Part shown: piece by piece, positions 1-8,894 of the stretch
How the letters are laid out: the number at the start of each line of letters is the position of its first letter
How positions within the stretch are numbered: the stretch's first letter is position 1
Assembly (NCBI RefSeq): GCF_030929555.1
Contig: NZ_JAVFVT010000008.1
Span: 124,001 to 188,000 of the forward strand
Reading direction: 5' to 3'
DNA length: 64,000 bases
Source: Paenibacillus sp. LHD-117
Lineage (GTDB): Bacteria; Bacillota; Bacilli; Paenibacillales; Paenibacillaceae
Translations under genes and position numbers: made by a program
Notes under the pieces: model-generated
Database searches by the model: none
Seen by the model: the letters and a program-made list of their open reading frames with translations, nothing else
Told to the model about the DNA's origin: nothing

Positions 1-876
1 CTCGGCCGCATCGACGTGGATGCGATCGTCAGCATCAGCCAGCTCGAGGAATATTTGTCGGATTCGAAGCTGAAGCTTCTGCCGATAATGGACTTTACGG
101 GCCGTCCCGATTACGTGGTGAGCAGCCTGCTATCGGGCCGAATCGTCATTATCGTCGACGGGCTGCCGATGGTGCTGATCGCGCCGGCCGGCCTTTCGCT
201 TATCCTCAAATCGCCGGAAGACGCACATTTTAATTATACGTACGTCTCTTTCGCGCGGATTATTAGGGGGATCAGTCTGTTTCTATCCATCTTCCTGCCT
301 GCGATCTGGGTTGCGCTCATGTCCTTCCATCCGGATCAGATCCCGTACCGCATGATGGCGACCATCTCGGTGACCCGGCTCGGCATGCCGCTGTCTTCGC
401 ATATGGAGATGTTCCTGCTGCTCATGCTGCTGGAAATATTCCGCGAAGCAGGCATTCGTCTCCCCAGCGCCATCGGTCAGACGCTTACGTCCATTGGCGG
501 CCTTATTATCGGCGACGCCGCAATCCGGGCAGGTCTCGTCTCTCCTTCCGTCGTGGTGGTGGGCGCAATTACGGCCGTGTCCGGCGTGACGCTCGTCAAC
601 CAGACGCTCAGCACGCAGGTGAGCGTGCTCCGTTTTTTTTTCTTCCTGCTTTCGGCGATGCTCGGCATGTTCGGCGTCATCCTTGGCATGGTGCTGCTGC
701 TCGGTTACATGGCGAGCCTTAAGCCCTTCGGCGTACCGTACTTGGCGCCCTTGTCGCCGCTTGGCGTCAAGCAACTCCTCATTTCCTTCCTTCGCGTGCC
801 GTGGGCGATGATGAAGAAACGTCCGGTCGTGCTTGATACGGTCGATAGCGATAACCAGAAGGAGAATGACCAATGA
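1..876 (+). CDS. Spore germination protein, GerA family (5' end outside window)
   Basis: C-terminal part of a GerA-type subunit of a germinant receptor, an inner-membrane protein that takes part in sensing nutrients in the dormant spore. The frame is open from base 1, so the gene begins upstream of the window; the GTG at 16 is unlikely to be the true start because the residues before it (LGRID) match the family's cytoplasmic domain. About 290 residues are visible: the end of the N-terminal soluble domain, then several hydrophobic segments and a short charged tail. The family is normally near 500 aa. The stop overlaps the next start (ATGA), so it is translationally coupled to a gerC-like gene. 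Family assignment is firm; the germinant is unknown. Confidence 0.93.
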   Translation, partial: LGRIDVDAIVSISQLEEYLSDSKLKLLPIMDFTGRPDYVVSSLLSGRIVIIVDGLPMVLIAPAGLSLILKSPEDAHFNYTYVSFARIIRGISLFLSIFLPAIWVALMSFHPDQIPYRMMATISVTRLGMPLSSHMEMFLLLMLLEIFREAGIRLPSAIGQTLTSIGGLIIGDAAIRAGLVSPSVVVVGAITAVSGVTLVNQTLSTQVSVLRFFFFLLSAMLGMFGVILGMVLLLGYMASLKPFGVPYLAPLSPLGVKQLLISFLRVPWAMMKKRPVVLDTVDSDNQKENDQ

Positions 877-2027
877 GCCCGCGCCGAAGATGGTTCATGG
901 CCGTCGCCATCGGAGCGCTGCTGATCTTCTCGAGCGGCTGCACCGCCATGCCGGACATTCAGAGCAACGCGTATGCCGCGGCGATCGGCATCGACTACAA
1001 GGATGGAAAGTGGATCGCGTACGCGCAGATCATCAACTTCACGACGATCGCCCATTCCGACCAGGTCGAGGTGGGCAAGGATACCCCGGTCTGGATCGGG
1101 GAAGGGGAAGGAGATACCGTCTCTTCGGCATTAATCGATGTCGGGGAGGCTTCTCAGCTGAGGATGTTCTGGGGACATGTGAAGGTTCTGGTCATGACGG
1201 AGGCAGCGCTGAAGAAAAACGTGCAGGACGTCTACAGCGCGATTAACCGCTATCGTGAGGTCCGGTATACCGTATATGTATACGGTACGGATAGGGACAT
1301 GAGGGAAGTGCTGATGCAGAAATCGATCCTGAATATGTCGCCGCTGTATACCAAAATGTACACGGGGACGCAGGCGAGCTCCGATCGTTCCTTCCTGCTG
1401 CCGGTCACCGCGAATCGCCTCATCGCGAACCTGAACGAACCCGGCGAACCGGCCTCGATCCCGTCAATCGGCGTCGATATCGGGGATTGGACGGAGGATG
1501 ACAAGCAGAAGCCGATGTTCATTCTGACGGGCGCGTATTACTTCCACGATAACAAACTCGCAGGTTGGCTGTCGGCAGACGAGCTGCGGGGAGCGCGCTG
1601 GGCGGAGTCCGCTCTCGAGCGGACCCCGCTCGTGGTGCGGAAGGATGATAAGCCGCTCGGGCTCATCATGTTCTCGCATCCCGAACTGTCCATCCGCTCC
1701 ATCGCCGATGCGGGTGGCGCGAAGTTCCGAATCGGGGTTGAGGCCGAGGGCTACGTCATGGAAATGATGGATCATGCCACGATGGAGGAACTCAAACGGA
1801 TTGCGAGACAAAGCATTGGCGAAGAAGTCGAAGCGACGTTCCTGAAAGGCGTCAAACACGGCTGCGATCCGTTCGGATTGTCGGAAGAGCTGTACCGGTC
1901 GAATCCAAAGTCATTCCGCAAGCTGGCGGCCGAACGCCAATTTTTTTTGACCCTCGAATCGCTGGCCGGGGTGGACGTGAAGGTTAGGTTGATCAATACG
2001 GGGAAGTACCAGGGAACGCCTCCTTGA
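873..2027 (+). CDS. Ger(x)C family spore germination lipoprotein
   Basis: 384-aa C subunit of a germinant receptor. It starts with a signal peptide and a lipobox (FSSGC), predicting lipidation at Cys near residue 24 and anchoring on the outer face of the inner spore membrane. Length and the segment NAYAAAIGIDYKDG fit the Ger(x)C family. It overlaps the upstream GerA gene by 4 nt. Receptor operons usually carry A, B and C subunits; here A runs straight into C and the gene after C is an esterase, so the B subunit must lie upstream of the window or elsewhere. Expression would be expected in the forespore, but the operon promoter is outside the window. Confidence 0.93.
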   Translation: MSPRRRWFMAVAIGALLIFSSGCTAMPDIQSNAYAAAIGIDYKDGKWIAYAQIINFTTIAHSDQVEVGKDTPVWIGEGEGDTVSSALIDVGEASQLRMFWGHVKVLVMTEAALKKNVQDVYSAINRYREVRYTVYVYGTDRDMREVLMQKSILNMSPLYTKMYTGTQASSDRSFLLPVTANRLIANLNEPGEPASIPSIGVDIGDWTEDDKQKPMFILTGAYYFHDNKLAGWLSADELRGARWAESALERTPLVVRKDDKPLGLIMFSHPELSIRSIADAGGAKFRIGVEAEGYVMEMMDHATMEELKRIARQSIGEEVEATFLKGVKHGCDPFGLSEELYRSNPKSFRKLAAERQFFLTLESLAGVDVKVRLINTGKYQGTPP

Positions 2028-2108
2028 CAAATAAGAGAGCCAAGCAGGATTGAAAGCCGGAAGGGGAGAAGTTATTGGCGTAAGGTTTGCGAAAGGGGAA
2101 CGAACAAA

Positions 2109-3080
2109 GTGGGTTACATAGAAGAAACGACAAAACATCTTTATCACTATTTGCCTGAGTTGACGCGTAAGGACGACTTTTTCGATTTCTGGCGAATGAC
2201 GCTGGAGCAGGCACGGGCGGTTCCGCTTCGGCCGGAGCGGACAGCAGTCGATTATCCGATCCGCTCGGTGCGCGTCTACGATATCGCGTACAACGGGATG
2301 GACGAGACGAGGATTAGCGGCTGGTTGATCCTGCCGTCCTTCCAAGGCAAGGCTAAGGTGCCATGCTTGATCCATTACCATGGCTTCACTGGCAGCCGGG
2401 GCAATCCTTCTAACTTCATGCACTGGGTCATGATGGGGATGGCGGTTCTAGCCGTCGATTGCAGGGACCAAGGCGGCAAGACGGGGAATAGCGCCCATTA
2501 TACGCACGGCTTCATGGGCAACGTCGCGAGCAAAGGCGTTCACGACAAACATGAGTATTATTACCGCTATGCGTACATGGATTGTTTGAAGGCGATCGAT
2601 TTCGCTTGCGCGCAGGACGATATCGACGCCGAGCGTATCGTCATCGAGGGCGGCAGCCAAGGCGGCGCGCTTGGCATGGCGGTGGCCGCGCTCGACGATC
2701 GGGCGAAGCTTGCGATGGTCGACGTGCCGAGCAACAGCAACATCGTTGCCCGCATCGAAGGCAATCACGGTGCTTTCGGCGCCGTAACCGAATATTTGAG
2801 GCGCCATCCCGAGCAGACGGATCTGGTCATGGACAACCTGAGCTATTTCGATACAATGAATATGGCTGAACGCATCGAATGTCCCGTGCTCGCTTCGGTC
2901 GCGCTGAAGGACGAGACTTGCCCGCCGCTCATGTATTTCGCCTCGTACAACCGGATCCGCGGTGAGAAGGAGATCGTCGTTTATCCGTTCAACGGCCACG
3001 AAGGCGGCGGTTCCAAACAAACGGAAGTAAAGCTGTCCTATATGCAAGGGCGGTTCCCTGATTGGTTCGACGGCCGCTGA
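2109..3080 (+). CDS. Acetyl xylan esterase / cephalosporin-C deacetylase (CE7 family)
   Basis: 323-aa alpha/beta hydrolase of carbohydrate esterase family 7, which removes acetyl groups from xylo-oligosaccharides and other small acetylated substrates. No signal peptide, so cytoplasmic. The expected triad is visible: Ser183 in GGSQGG, Asp268 in LKDETCPP and His297 in NGHEGGG; an RDQGGKTG-like segment typical of the family lies before the nucleophile. GTG start at 2109, preceded by AAAGGGGAA. Length matches the usual ~320 aa. No xylanase or xyloside transporter adjoins it, so its substrate is not indicated by context. Confidence 0.93.
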   Translation: MGYIEETTKHLYHYLPELTRKDDFFDFWRMTLEQARAVPLRPERTAVDYPIRSVRVYDIAYNGMDETRISGWLILPSFQGKAKVPCLIHYHGFTGSRGNPSNFMHWVMMGMAVLAVDCRDQGGKTGNSAHYTHGFMGNVASKGVHDKHEYYYRYAYMDCLKAIDFACAQDDIDAERIVIEGGSQGGALGMAVAALDDRAKLAMVDVPSNSNIVARIEGNHGAFGAVTEYLRRHPEQTDLVMDNLSYFDTMNMAERIECPVLASVALKDETCPPLMYFASYNRIRGEKEIVVYPFNGHEGGGSKQTEVKLSYMQGRFPDWFDGR

Positions 3081-3168
3081 ACTTGCGGCAGGCGGGACGT
3101 CGAATCGTTCGCCAAGGAATCGTTGCGCGAAATATGCAAATTCATGAGTCGGATGAGGAGAGATGGAC

Positions 3169-3651
3169 ATGTTGGCGAGCGTGGAGAAAACAAACGACGG
3201 ATTCAGGGCCGTATACGAAAGAACCTATAATCATGCCCCTCAAGAAGTTTGGGCGTACTTAACCGATAACGACAAGCTTTCCAAGTGGTTCTCCGAGCTT
3301 CGCGTCGCGGAGCTGAGAAAGGGTGGATTGCTGACATTCGATATGGGCGACGGCACCTTCGAAGAGATGAACATTCTCGATTACGAGGAAGGTTCGGTGC
3401 TGGAATATACTTGGGGCGAGGATATCGTGCGGTTCGAGTTGTCGCCGTCCGGAGAAGGCACGCGCCTGCTGCTCATCGAGAAAATTAGCGCCTTAACGCC
3501 GCATACGCCGAAAGATTTGGCCGGCTGGCATGTCTGTCTGGACGTAGTGGCCGCTTTACTGGACGGCAGAGAGATGCCGGATCACAAAACCATGTGGGAG
3601 AAGGAATTCGTCGAGTATTCGGAGCTGACGGACAAGCTGCTTCAGATATGA
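3169..3651 (+). CDS. SRPBCC / AHSA1-like domain protein
   Basis: About 160-aa single-domain protein of the START/Bet v1-like SRPBCC superfamily, subfamily AHSA1 (formerly activator-of-Hsp90-ATPase-like). Family traits seen: N-terminal RTYNHAPQEVWAYLTD, central hydrophobic strands and a C-terminal helix with GWHVCLDVVAALLDG. Such proteins enclose a hydrophobic cavity; ligands are rarely known. ATGs at 3163 and 3169 are both in frame; 3169 is preferred because AGGAG lies 8 nt upstream of it but only 2 nt from the first. A second SRPBCC gene follows 25 bp later in the same direction, suggesting an operon. Confidence 0.85.
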   Translation: MLASVEKTNDGFRAVYERTYNHAPQEVWAYLTDNDKLSKWFSELRVAELRKGGLLTFDMGDGTFEEMNILDYEEGSVLEYTWGEDIVRFELSPSGEGTRLLLIEKISALTPHTPKDLAGWHVCLDVVAALLDGREMPDHKTMWEKEFVEYSELTDKLLQI

Positions 3652-3676
3652 AAAAACGATAGACAAGGGTGGAATA

Positions 3677-4123
3677 ATGATGTCGGAAATGACGGTAGAA
3701 TGTTCCGTTTGGGTGGAGGCGGATCGCGAGCGCGCATGGAAGGCGGTCACGGACGCGAAAGAGCTGTCGCAATGGTATTCCCCTGGCTCGCCGTGGGATA
3801 TTCCGAAGCTCGAGGTTGGAGAGCCGATTTTCTTCCATCATACGCCGAATGAATATCATAGCGGCTCTGAAGTTGTAACGCTTCGCGCGATCATCACGGA
3901 AGTCGAGGAACGTTCGGCTTTCTCCGTCAGGTGGGAGTTCGACGGCGTCGAATCGGATATGGTCACTTCCTTCTTATTAGAAGAAGAGAACGGCGGAACA
4001 CGCGTCACGATGAAGGAGACGGGGTACGAGGACGAAGCGGCCGCCAAGCAGACGGAAGAAGGGTACACGATGTCGTTGGCGAACCTGTACGCTTTTCTGA
4101 GCGGCAACGAGTTGCCATATTAG
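3677..4123 (+). CDS. SRPBCC / AHSA1-like domain protein
   Basis: 148-aa second member of the SRPBCC pair. The N-terminal WVEADRERAWKAVTDAKELSQWYSPGSPWDIP pattern (read in parts) and GGTRVTMKETGYE near the C-terminus are typical of AHSA1-domain proteins. Start ATG at 3677 (a second ATG follows at 3680) with GGTGGAA upstream. Only 25 bp separate it from the preceding SRPBCC gene, so cotranscription is likely; the two proteins are clearly divergent, not recent duplicates. Many pairs of this kind sit behind an ArsR-type regulator, but none is present here. Function unknown. Confidence 0.82.
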   Translation: MMSEMTVECSVWVEADRERAWKAVTDAKELSQWYSPGSPWDIPKLEVGEPIFFHHTPNEYHSGSEVVTLRAIITEVEERSAFSVRWEFDGVESDMVTSFLLEEENGGTRVTMKETGYEDEAAAKQTEEGYTMSLANLYAFLSGNELPY

Positions 4124-4163
4124 CTCGGGTAACCTATCAACTTAGAACATACGGAACGGATGA

Positions 4164-4937
4164 GTGCAAGGAATGGATATTACTTGGCAAATGGTACTGA
4201 TCGTAGCCGCGGGCGGATTCCTCGCGGCTTTCGTCGATGCCGTCGTCGGAGGCGGCGGCTTGATTGCCGTGCCGGCGCTGCTCGCGGCAGGGCTGCCGCC
4301 GCATTTGGCGCTCGGCACGAATAAGCTGGCCGGCACGATGTCGTCGCTGACGAGCACGTTGGCTTTCCTGCGCTCGGGGCATATCGACCTGCGATTAACC
4401 GGCAAGCTTGTGCCGCTTACGGCCGTCGGCGCGGTGTCGGGCACCGTCCTGCTGCAGCTCGTGCCATCGGACTGGCTGCGCCCGCTCGTGGTGGTCATGC
4501 TGATCGGCGTGACCGTCTATACGCTTTTCCGCCGCGACTGGGGCAAGATTGGAACCTTTCGCGCGCTCACCAGACGCAGCGGAATCGCCATGGCGGCTGC
4601 TGCCTTGCTGCTTGGCGGCTACGACGGTTTCTTCGGACCCGGTACGGGTTCGTTCCTGATCTTCGCTTTTCTTCTGCTCGGCATGGACTTCGTCAAAGCG
4701 GCCGGCAACGCGAAGCTGCTCAACTTCACCAGCAATTTGTTCAGCCTGGCAGCTTTTGTTGTGCTCGGATCGGTGGCCTACGGCATAGGCTTGATTATGG
4801 GAGCCGCGATGGTGCTCGGGTCGCTCGCCGGTTCGCGCGTCGCCATCAAGCAGGGAGCGCGTTACGTGCGCCCGCTGTTCATCGGGGTCAGCGCGTTGTT
4901 GATCGCGCGGCAGATTTGGCTTCTGGCTGCAGGCTGA
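4164..4937 (+). CDS. TSUP family permease (TauE/SafE-type anion exporter)
   Basis: 257-aa polytopic membrane protein of the TSUP/TauE-SafE family, members of which move sulfite, sulfoacetate or related organosulfur anions. About eight hydrophobic segments are visible. The two diagnostic half-repeats are GGGGLIAVPALLAAGLPPHLALGTNKLAGT near the N-terminus (positions 28-57) and DGFFGPGTGSFLIF in the middle. GTG at 4164 or ATG at 4173 could start translation; the spacing does not decide it clearly. No sulfur-metabolism gene is adjacent, so the substrate cannot be given. Confidence 0.92.
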   Translation: MQGMDITWQMVLIVAAGGFLAAFVDAVVGGGGLIAVPALLAAGLPPHLALGTNKLAGTMSSLTSTLAFLRSGHIDLRLTGKLVPLTAVGAVSGTVLLQLVPSDWLRPLVVVMLIGVTVYTLFRRDWGKIGTFRALTRRSGIAMAAAALLLGGYDGFFGPGTGSFLIFAFLLLGMDFVKAAGNAKLLNFTSNLFSLAAFVVLGSVAYGIGLIMGAAMVLGSLAGSRVAIKQGARYVRPLFIGVSALLIARQIWLLAAG

Positions 4938-5080
4938 TCGGCTTGCGGATCGGCTGCGGGTCAGACTTCGGATCAACCGGCATTCCTCTGTAAAATGCTA
5001 GGAAATCTTTCGTTGCAACTCCAAGGCAATCCCAGTATTCTTGAGGAGAAAGGTTGTCATTTCAGGGGGGCGTGAGAAAA

Positions 5081-6400
5081 ATGGCACGAAGCAGAGTGGT
5101 CAATTCGCCGTGGATGTATGCGTTCGGCATGCTGGCGATGATGATTCCGAGTCAGGCGTTCAGCGCGTTTTACACGTATTACTATGTAGAGAAGCTAGGG
5201 CTCGCGGTAGGTCTTGCGACGATCGCGCGAACGGTGTTCATGATCTGGGACGCCGTGAACCAACCGATGGCAGGGTACTTCTCAGATCGGACGAATACCA
5301 GGCACGGGCGGAGGAAGCCTTGGCTGTACGCGTCGATTCCGTTATTTATCCTTACCTTCTTTATGGTGTTCTCCGCGCCGAGAGAGTTGTCCGAGACCGG
5401 CCTGTTCGTCTGGTTCCTGGTCGCGCTCGTCTTGTTCGAGGCGGTAGCCTCGATCATATGGGTCAACTACGGGGCGCTGTTCCCAGAGCTGTACCGGGAG
5501 AATGGGCTTCGGAAGAAAGCGTCCGCGATCCAGCAAGGTTACCAGATCGTGGCCATCCTGATCGCATCCGTAGCGGGACCGATCCTGTACGACGGCTTCG
5601 GCTTCGGGCCGATGGCGCTCGTATTCGGAGCGGCTTTCGCGCTGCTGATGGTGTTATTCCTCCGCTTTACGCGAGAGGATGAGGAGGCCCGCAAGACACC
5701 GCGCATGGGCATCAAGGAGTCGTTCTCCGCCACGCTCGCGAACAAGCCTTTTTGGATATTCAATATTTCCAACTCGTTTGCCCAGACGGTGAACGGACTG
5801 CTGAGCTCGATGATCCCGTTTTATGCTAAGTACGTGTTGAAGGTGCCGGAGGGACAAGTGGCGCTGCTTCTGGCCTCCATCTTCGTATCCGTCATCCCGC
5901 TAGTCGGCGTCTGGTACTGGATTATCAAACGGATGGACGGCGTCAAAGCATGGCGCTTGTCCCTGCTCACGTATGCGCTATCGGTCATTCCGCTTTGGTT
6001 CGGCAGCAATCTGGCGACAGGCATCGCCGCGGGGGTCTTGGTCGGCTTCGGCCTGGCCGGCTTCCTCGTCACGCCGCCCGTCGTGAACAGCCATATTATC
6101 GATCTCGACTACGAGCAGACGGGCCGTAGAAGGGAAGGGGTGTATACCGCGGTCAGCGGTTTCATAACGCGCTCGAGCGGACTGATCTCGGCGCTGGCCT
6201 TTCTCATCGTGGGCGTCATCTTCGGCTACGAGAGCGGGGAAAAGCCGGGCGACAATCCGGAGCTGACGTTCCGCGTGCTTATTAGCGTCGTGCCGCTGCT
6301 GCTCCTCGCCGTTTCGTTCGCGCTCTCCTATTTCGTGAAGCTTCGGCCGCTGGCCGAAGATGGCGAAGGGTCCGCAAGCGAGAGCAAACCCTCGGTGTAG
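5081..6400 (+). CDS. GPH-family sugar:cation symporter (MFS)
   Basis: About 439-aa transporter of the glycoside-pentoside-hexuronide:cation symporter family (MelB/YicJ type). The family's loop signature is evident: DAVNQPMAGYFSDRTNTRHG followed by RRKPWL, which matches the conserved cytoplasmic loop. About twelve hydrophobic stretches are seen. ATG at 5081 is preferred because GGGGGG lies 8-10 nt upstream; an in-frame TTG at 5054 behind GAGGAGAAAGG would add nine residues. Substrate is unknown; it stands alone with no sugar hydrolase beside it. Confidence 0.9.
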   Translation: MARSRVVNSPWMYAFGMLAMMIPSQAFSAFYTYYYVEKLGLAVGLATIARTVFMIWDAVNQPMAGYFSDRTNTRHGRRKPWLYASIPLFILTFFMVFSAPRELSETGLFVWFLVALVLFEAVASIIWVNYGALFPELYRENGLRKKASAIQQGYQIVAILIASVAGPILYDGFGFGPMALVFGAAFALLMVLFLRFTREDEEARKTPRMGIKESFSATLANKPFWIFNISNSFAQTVNGLLSSMIPFYAKYVLKVPEGQVALLLASIFVSVIPLVGVWYWIIKRMDGVKAWRLSLLTYALSVIPLWFGSNLATGIAAGVLVGFGLAGFLVTPPVVNSHIIDLDYEQTGRRREGVYTAVSGFITRSSGLISALAFLIVGVIFGYESGEKPGDNPELTFRVLISVVPLLLLAVSFALSYFVKLRPLAEDGEGSASESKPSV

Positions 6401-6498
6401 TCGCGGCCGAAGAAGCTTCCAATTCCGCACTTGCAACCGCTCCGAACCGTATGATAGGGTAACGTAATAAGATGACCCGACGGATAGGAGCTATGATC

Positions 6499-6843
6499 AT
6501 GTACGAGATTACGATGGATTTGACAAGCGATTGGATCAAGACTGTGAAGGAAGTGCTGCGCGGGGCGGGGTACGAAATGCAGGACGGTCTGGCGGCCGAG
6601 GAAGTAGCGGAGCATTACTTCCGTCTCTCGCTCCCTGACGACAAGGCGGCAGAGCTCGCAGCGGAGACGCTGAGGCGTCTGAAGGAGATGGAAGGCATCA
6701 TTATCGACCACATCGACTCCACGATCGTCCCGGATATTCGCCAGCGCACGAAATATCAGGGGAACGTTTTCCACTTCAGCTGGGTCTATAATCAAGGCGA
6801 ACATATCATCGAGCTGAATTCGGAATACCGGATCCCGCTCTAA
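6499..6843 (+). CDS. Conserved hypothetical small protein
   Basis: 114-aa soluble protein with no signal peptide or membrane segment; I do not recognise a family. It is rich in acidic residues and predicted alternating helices and strands (DDKAAELAAETLRRLKEMEG helix; NVFHFSWVYNQGEHIIELNSEYR strands), compatible with a small alpha/beta fold. The start at 6499 is chosen because TAGGAG ends 8 nt before it; upstream in-frame ATGs at 6472 and 6493 have no suitable spacing. It is monocistronic: a strong terminator follows 27 bp after the stop. Confidence 0.7.
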   Translation: MYEITMDLTSDWIKTVKEVLRGAGYEMQDGLAAEEVAEHYFRLSLPDDKAAELAAETLRRLKEMEGIIIDHIDSTIVPDIRQRTKYQGNVFHFSWVYNQGEHIIELNSEYRIPL

Positions 6844-6870
6844 GTCTTTTGAGAACGCTTGAACGAAAGA

Positions 6871-6917
6871 AAACCGAGTGAAACCGTATCCGACATACGG
6901 CTTCATTCGGTTTTTTT
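6871..6917 (+). terminator. Rho-independent terminator
   Basis: Inverted repeat AAACCGAgTGAAaCCGTAT / ATACGGcTTCAtTCGGTTT around a CCGAC-type loop, followed by seven T. Ends the small gene at 6499-6843 and insulates the EamA gene. Confidence 0.9.
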
Positions 6918-7050
6918 GCGTAATCGAAACATTATATCACAAGTAAAATGCAATTAATACACTTAAATATGTTAATATTTTATGTTGAATTTGTTGTTTT
7001 TAGTTGGTTTTTATCCTACAATTAAATCAAAAATCGTGAGGGGGAGAAGA

Positions 7051-7893
7051 ATGGCGATCGCTCTTGGGCTAGTGCTTGCTTCCGGAATGGCGCATTCGAT
7101 CTGGAACCTTTTTACCAAAACAAGCCGCAATAAAACCGTATTCCTTTGGCTCATCCATCTCGGAGGTTGCGCCGTGTTTCTGCCTTTCCTGATTCACGAT
7201 ATCTCCAGCGGCATCCCGATCGAAGGTTACGGGCTTATGGCGGTCACGATTTTGTTCCAGATGGGCTATATGTATTTGCTGCCGATTGCGTACGAGCGTG
7301 CGGATATGTCTCAGGCGTATCCCGTCATGCGCGGCGTTGCGGCGTTATGCGTTCCTCTGCTCGGCATCTGGATTTACGACGAGTACTTGACGTTTGCCGG
7401 ATGGCTGGGCGTTGCGGCTATCGTGGCGGGATTGTTTGCGATTGGAGGGCTGCGGCTAGCCGGCGCGGGTCGGCGTTTAGCCGCGTTATGGCCAATTCTG
7501 CTGGTCGGGGTCATGATTACGGGATACACGCTGAACGATAAGATGTTATTGGAATACATTTCGCCATTGTCGCTGATCTTCGTATCCAATCTTGGCTCCG
7601 TCATCGTCTTATTCCGCAGCTCGATCCGGTCGAAGGCGATCCGCGCGGAATGGTCGGCGAATTGGCATAGCATTCTGATCGGCACCATCCTGTCTCCGGG
7701 CTCGTATTTGCTGTTCCTGTTTGCCATGAAGCTCGGGCCAGTCTCCCAGCTGGCGCCGATTCGGGAGATCAGCACCGTCTTCGGAACTCTGCTCGGGATA
7801 TGGCTGTTGAAGGAAGCTCATGGACGAAGCAGGGTGCTGTTCGCGGCCGTCATTACGACCGGGATCGTGACGATCGGAATATGGGGAACATGA
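7051..7893 (+). CDS. EamA-like (DMT superfamily) transporter
   Basis: About 280-aa membrane protein with ten hydrophobic segments in two five-segment halves, as in the drug/metabolite transporter superfamily. The N-terminal half begins with MAIALGLVLASGMAHSIWNLFTK and contains the EamA-like pattern YERADMSQAYPVMRGVAALCVPLLGIW; the second half ends with LGPVSQLAPIREISTVFGTLLGIWLLKE (given in parts; typical of the family). The ATG at 7051 sits 5 nt after GAGGGGGAG; upstream extension to 6982 runs through AT-rich non-coding-like sequence. Members export amino acids, nucleotides or unknown metabolites; substrate not inferable. Confidence 0.88.
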   Translation: MAIALGLVLASGMAHSIWNLFTKTSRNKTVFLWLIHLGGCAVFLPFLIHDISSGIPIEGYGLMAVTILFQMGYMYLLPIAYERADMSQAYPVMRGVAALCVPLLGIWIYDEYLTFAGWLGVAAIVAGLFAIGGLRLAGAGRRLAALWPILLVGVMITGYTLNDKMLLEYISPLSLIFVSNLGSVIVLFRSSIRSKAIRAEWSANWHSILIGTILSPGSYLLFLFAMKLGPVSQLAPIREISTVFGTLLGIWLLKEAHGRSRVLFAAVITTGIVTIGIWGT

Positions 7894-7968
7894 AAACGAT
7901 GGCGCGACCGGAATCCTCCCCTTATAATGAAGGCTGAAGCTTGTACGAATCGGGAGGCGATTATTCCT

Positions 7969-8757
7969 ATGTCTTTGGTTGGAGAGGAACGGAAGAGCAT
8001 TATTCTGGATCTGTTGTATGCGGAAGGACAAGTAAAAACGATCGATCTGGTCAAGCGGCTGAACGTATCCTCCGAGACGATTCGAAGGTACATGGAAGAG
8101 CTGGAAGCCGAAAACCGATTGAAGCGGGTATACGGCGGCGCGGTCAAGATTAACATTGCCGGCGAAGAGCCTTCATACCTGAAGCGGGAAGTGCTGTACG
8201 CCGACGAGAAGAGACGGATCGGCCAGGCCGCGGCGCAGCTCGTCGATGACAACGACGTGATCTTCCTCGACGACGGCACGACGCCGATGCAAATGATTCA
8301 TTTTTTGCCGAACAAAAAAAACCTGACTATACTCACGGTCTCGATCCCGACGCTTCACTTGCTCATGGAGTACAAAAACAAGGGCTTGTATTCCGGCGAA
8401 GTTTATTTTATCGGAGGCAAGGTCAATTCAGTGCACGCCAGGGTATCGGGCTCCATCGCGGAGAAGATGGCCTCCATGTTCCATGCGGACAAGGCGTTTG
8501 TTTCCATTGACGGCATGGTGCTTGGCAAAGGCATTACGTCGTTCGACGCGGAGCGCGGGCAATTGGTTCATCTTTTGATGCAGAACGCAAGGCAGTCGGT
8601 CGTCATGACCGACAGCTCGAAGATCGGCAGCACCCAGCTGTACCGGATAGCGGATTGGCGGGACATCGATATCGTCGTCTGCGACAAGGAAATGCCGAAG
8701 GAATGGCGCGAGACGCTCGATGAGCGGGAAGTGAGCTGGATCGTGGCGCAAGCCTGA
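7969..8757 (+). CDS. DeoR-family transcriptional regulator
   Basis: About 262-aa repressor-type regulator. The N-terminus holds a helix-turn-helix of DeoR type (ERKSIILDLL... IDLVKRLNVSSETIRRYMEELE), followed by the sugar-phosphate-sensing domain with DGTTPMQMIHFL and the C-terminal VMTDSSKIG and DIDIVVCDKEMP motifs. ATG at 7969 is chosen because GGGAGG is placed 11 nt upstream; the ATG at 7927 overlaps a TATAAT box and would add 14 atypical residues. Such regulators usually control adjacent sugar catabolism genes, but the neighbours are an EamA transporter and a transposase remnant, so the target is not evident. A terminator follows. Confidence 0.9.
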   Translation: MSLVGEERKSIILDLLYAEGQVKTIDLVKRLNVSSETIRRYMEELEAENRLKRVYGGAVKINIAGEEPSYLKREVLYADEKRRIGQAAAQLVDDNDVIFLDDGTTPMQMIHFLPNKKNLTILTVSIPTLHLLMEYKNKGLYSGEVYFIGGKVNSVHARVSGSIAEKMASMFHADKAFVSIDGMVLGKGITSFDAERGQLVHLLMQNARQSVVMTDSSKIGSTQLYRIADWRDIDIVVCDKEMPKEWRETLDEREVSWIVAQA

Positions 8758-8788
8758 GACCGAGGAAAAGCAAAAACGATAGATCATG

Positions 8789-8819
8789 GATCGGGGCTGA
8801 GAGGCTCCGGTCTTTTTTT
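8789..8819 (+). terminator. Rho-independent terminator after the DeoR gene
   Basis: Stem GATCGGGG / CTCCGGTC (8 pairs, two G-T) with loop CTGAGAGG, followed by seven T. Confidence 0.75.
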
Positions 8820-8894
8820 GACATTATAGAATTAATAAATTTTCGGAGTGGGGCTTGTCTTCCGCCTCGTTTTTGTTTTAGGTGTGGTAAGGGG

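Noticed and set aside
283..873. 196-codon minus-strand ORF opposite the gerA gene
   Set aside because: His/Arg/Glu-rich antisense shadow of a membrane protein gene.
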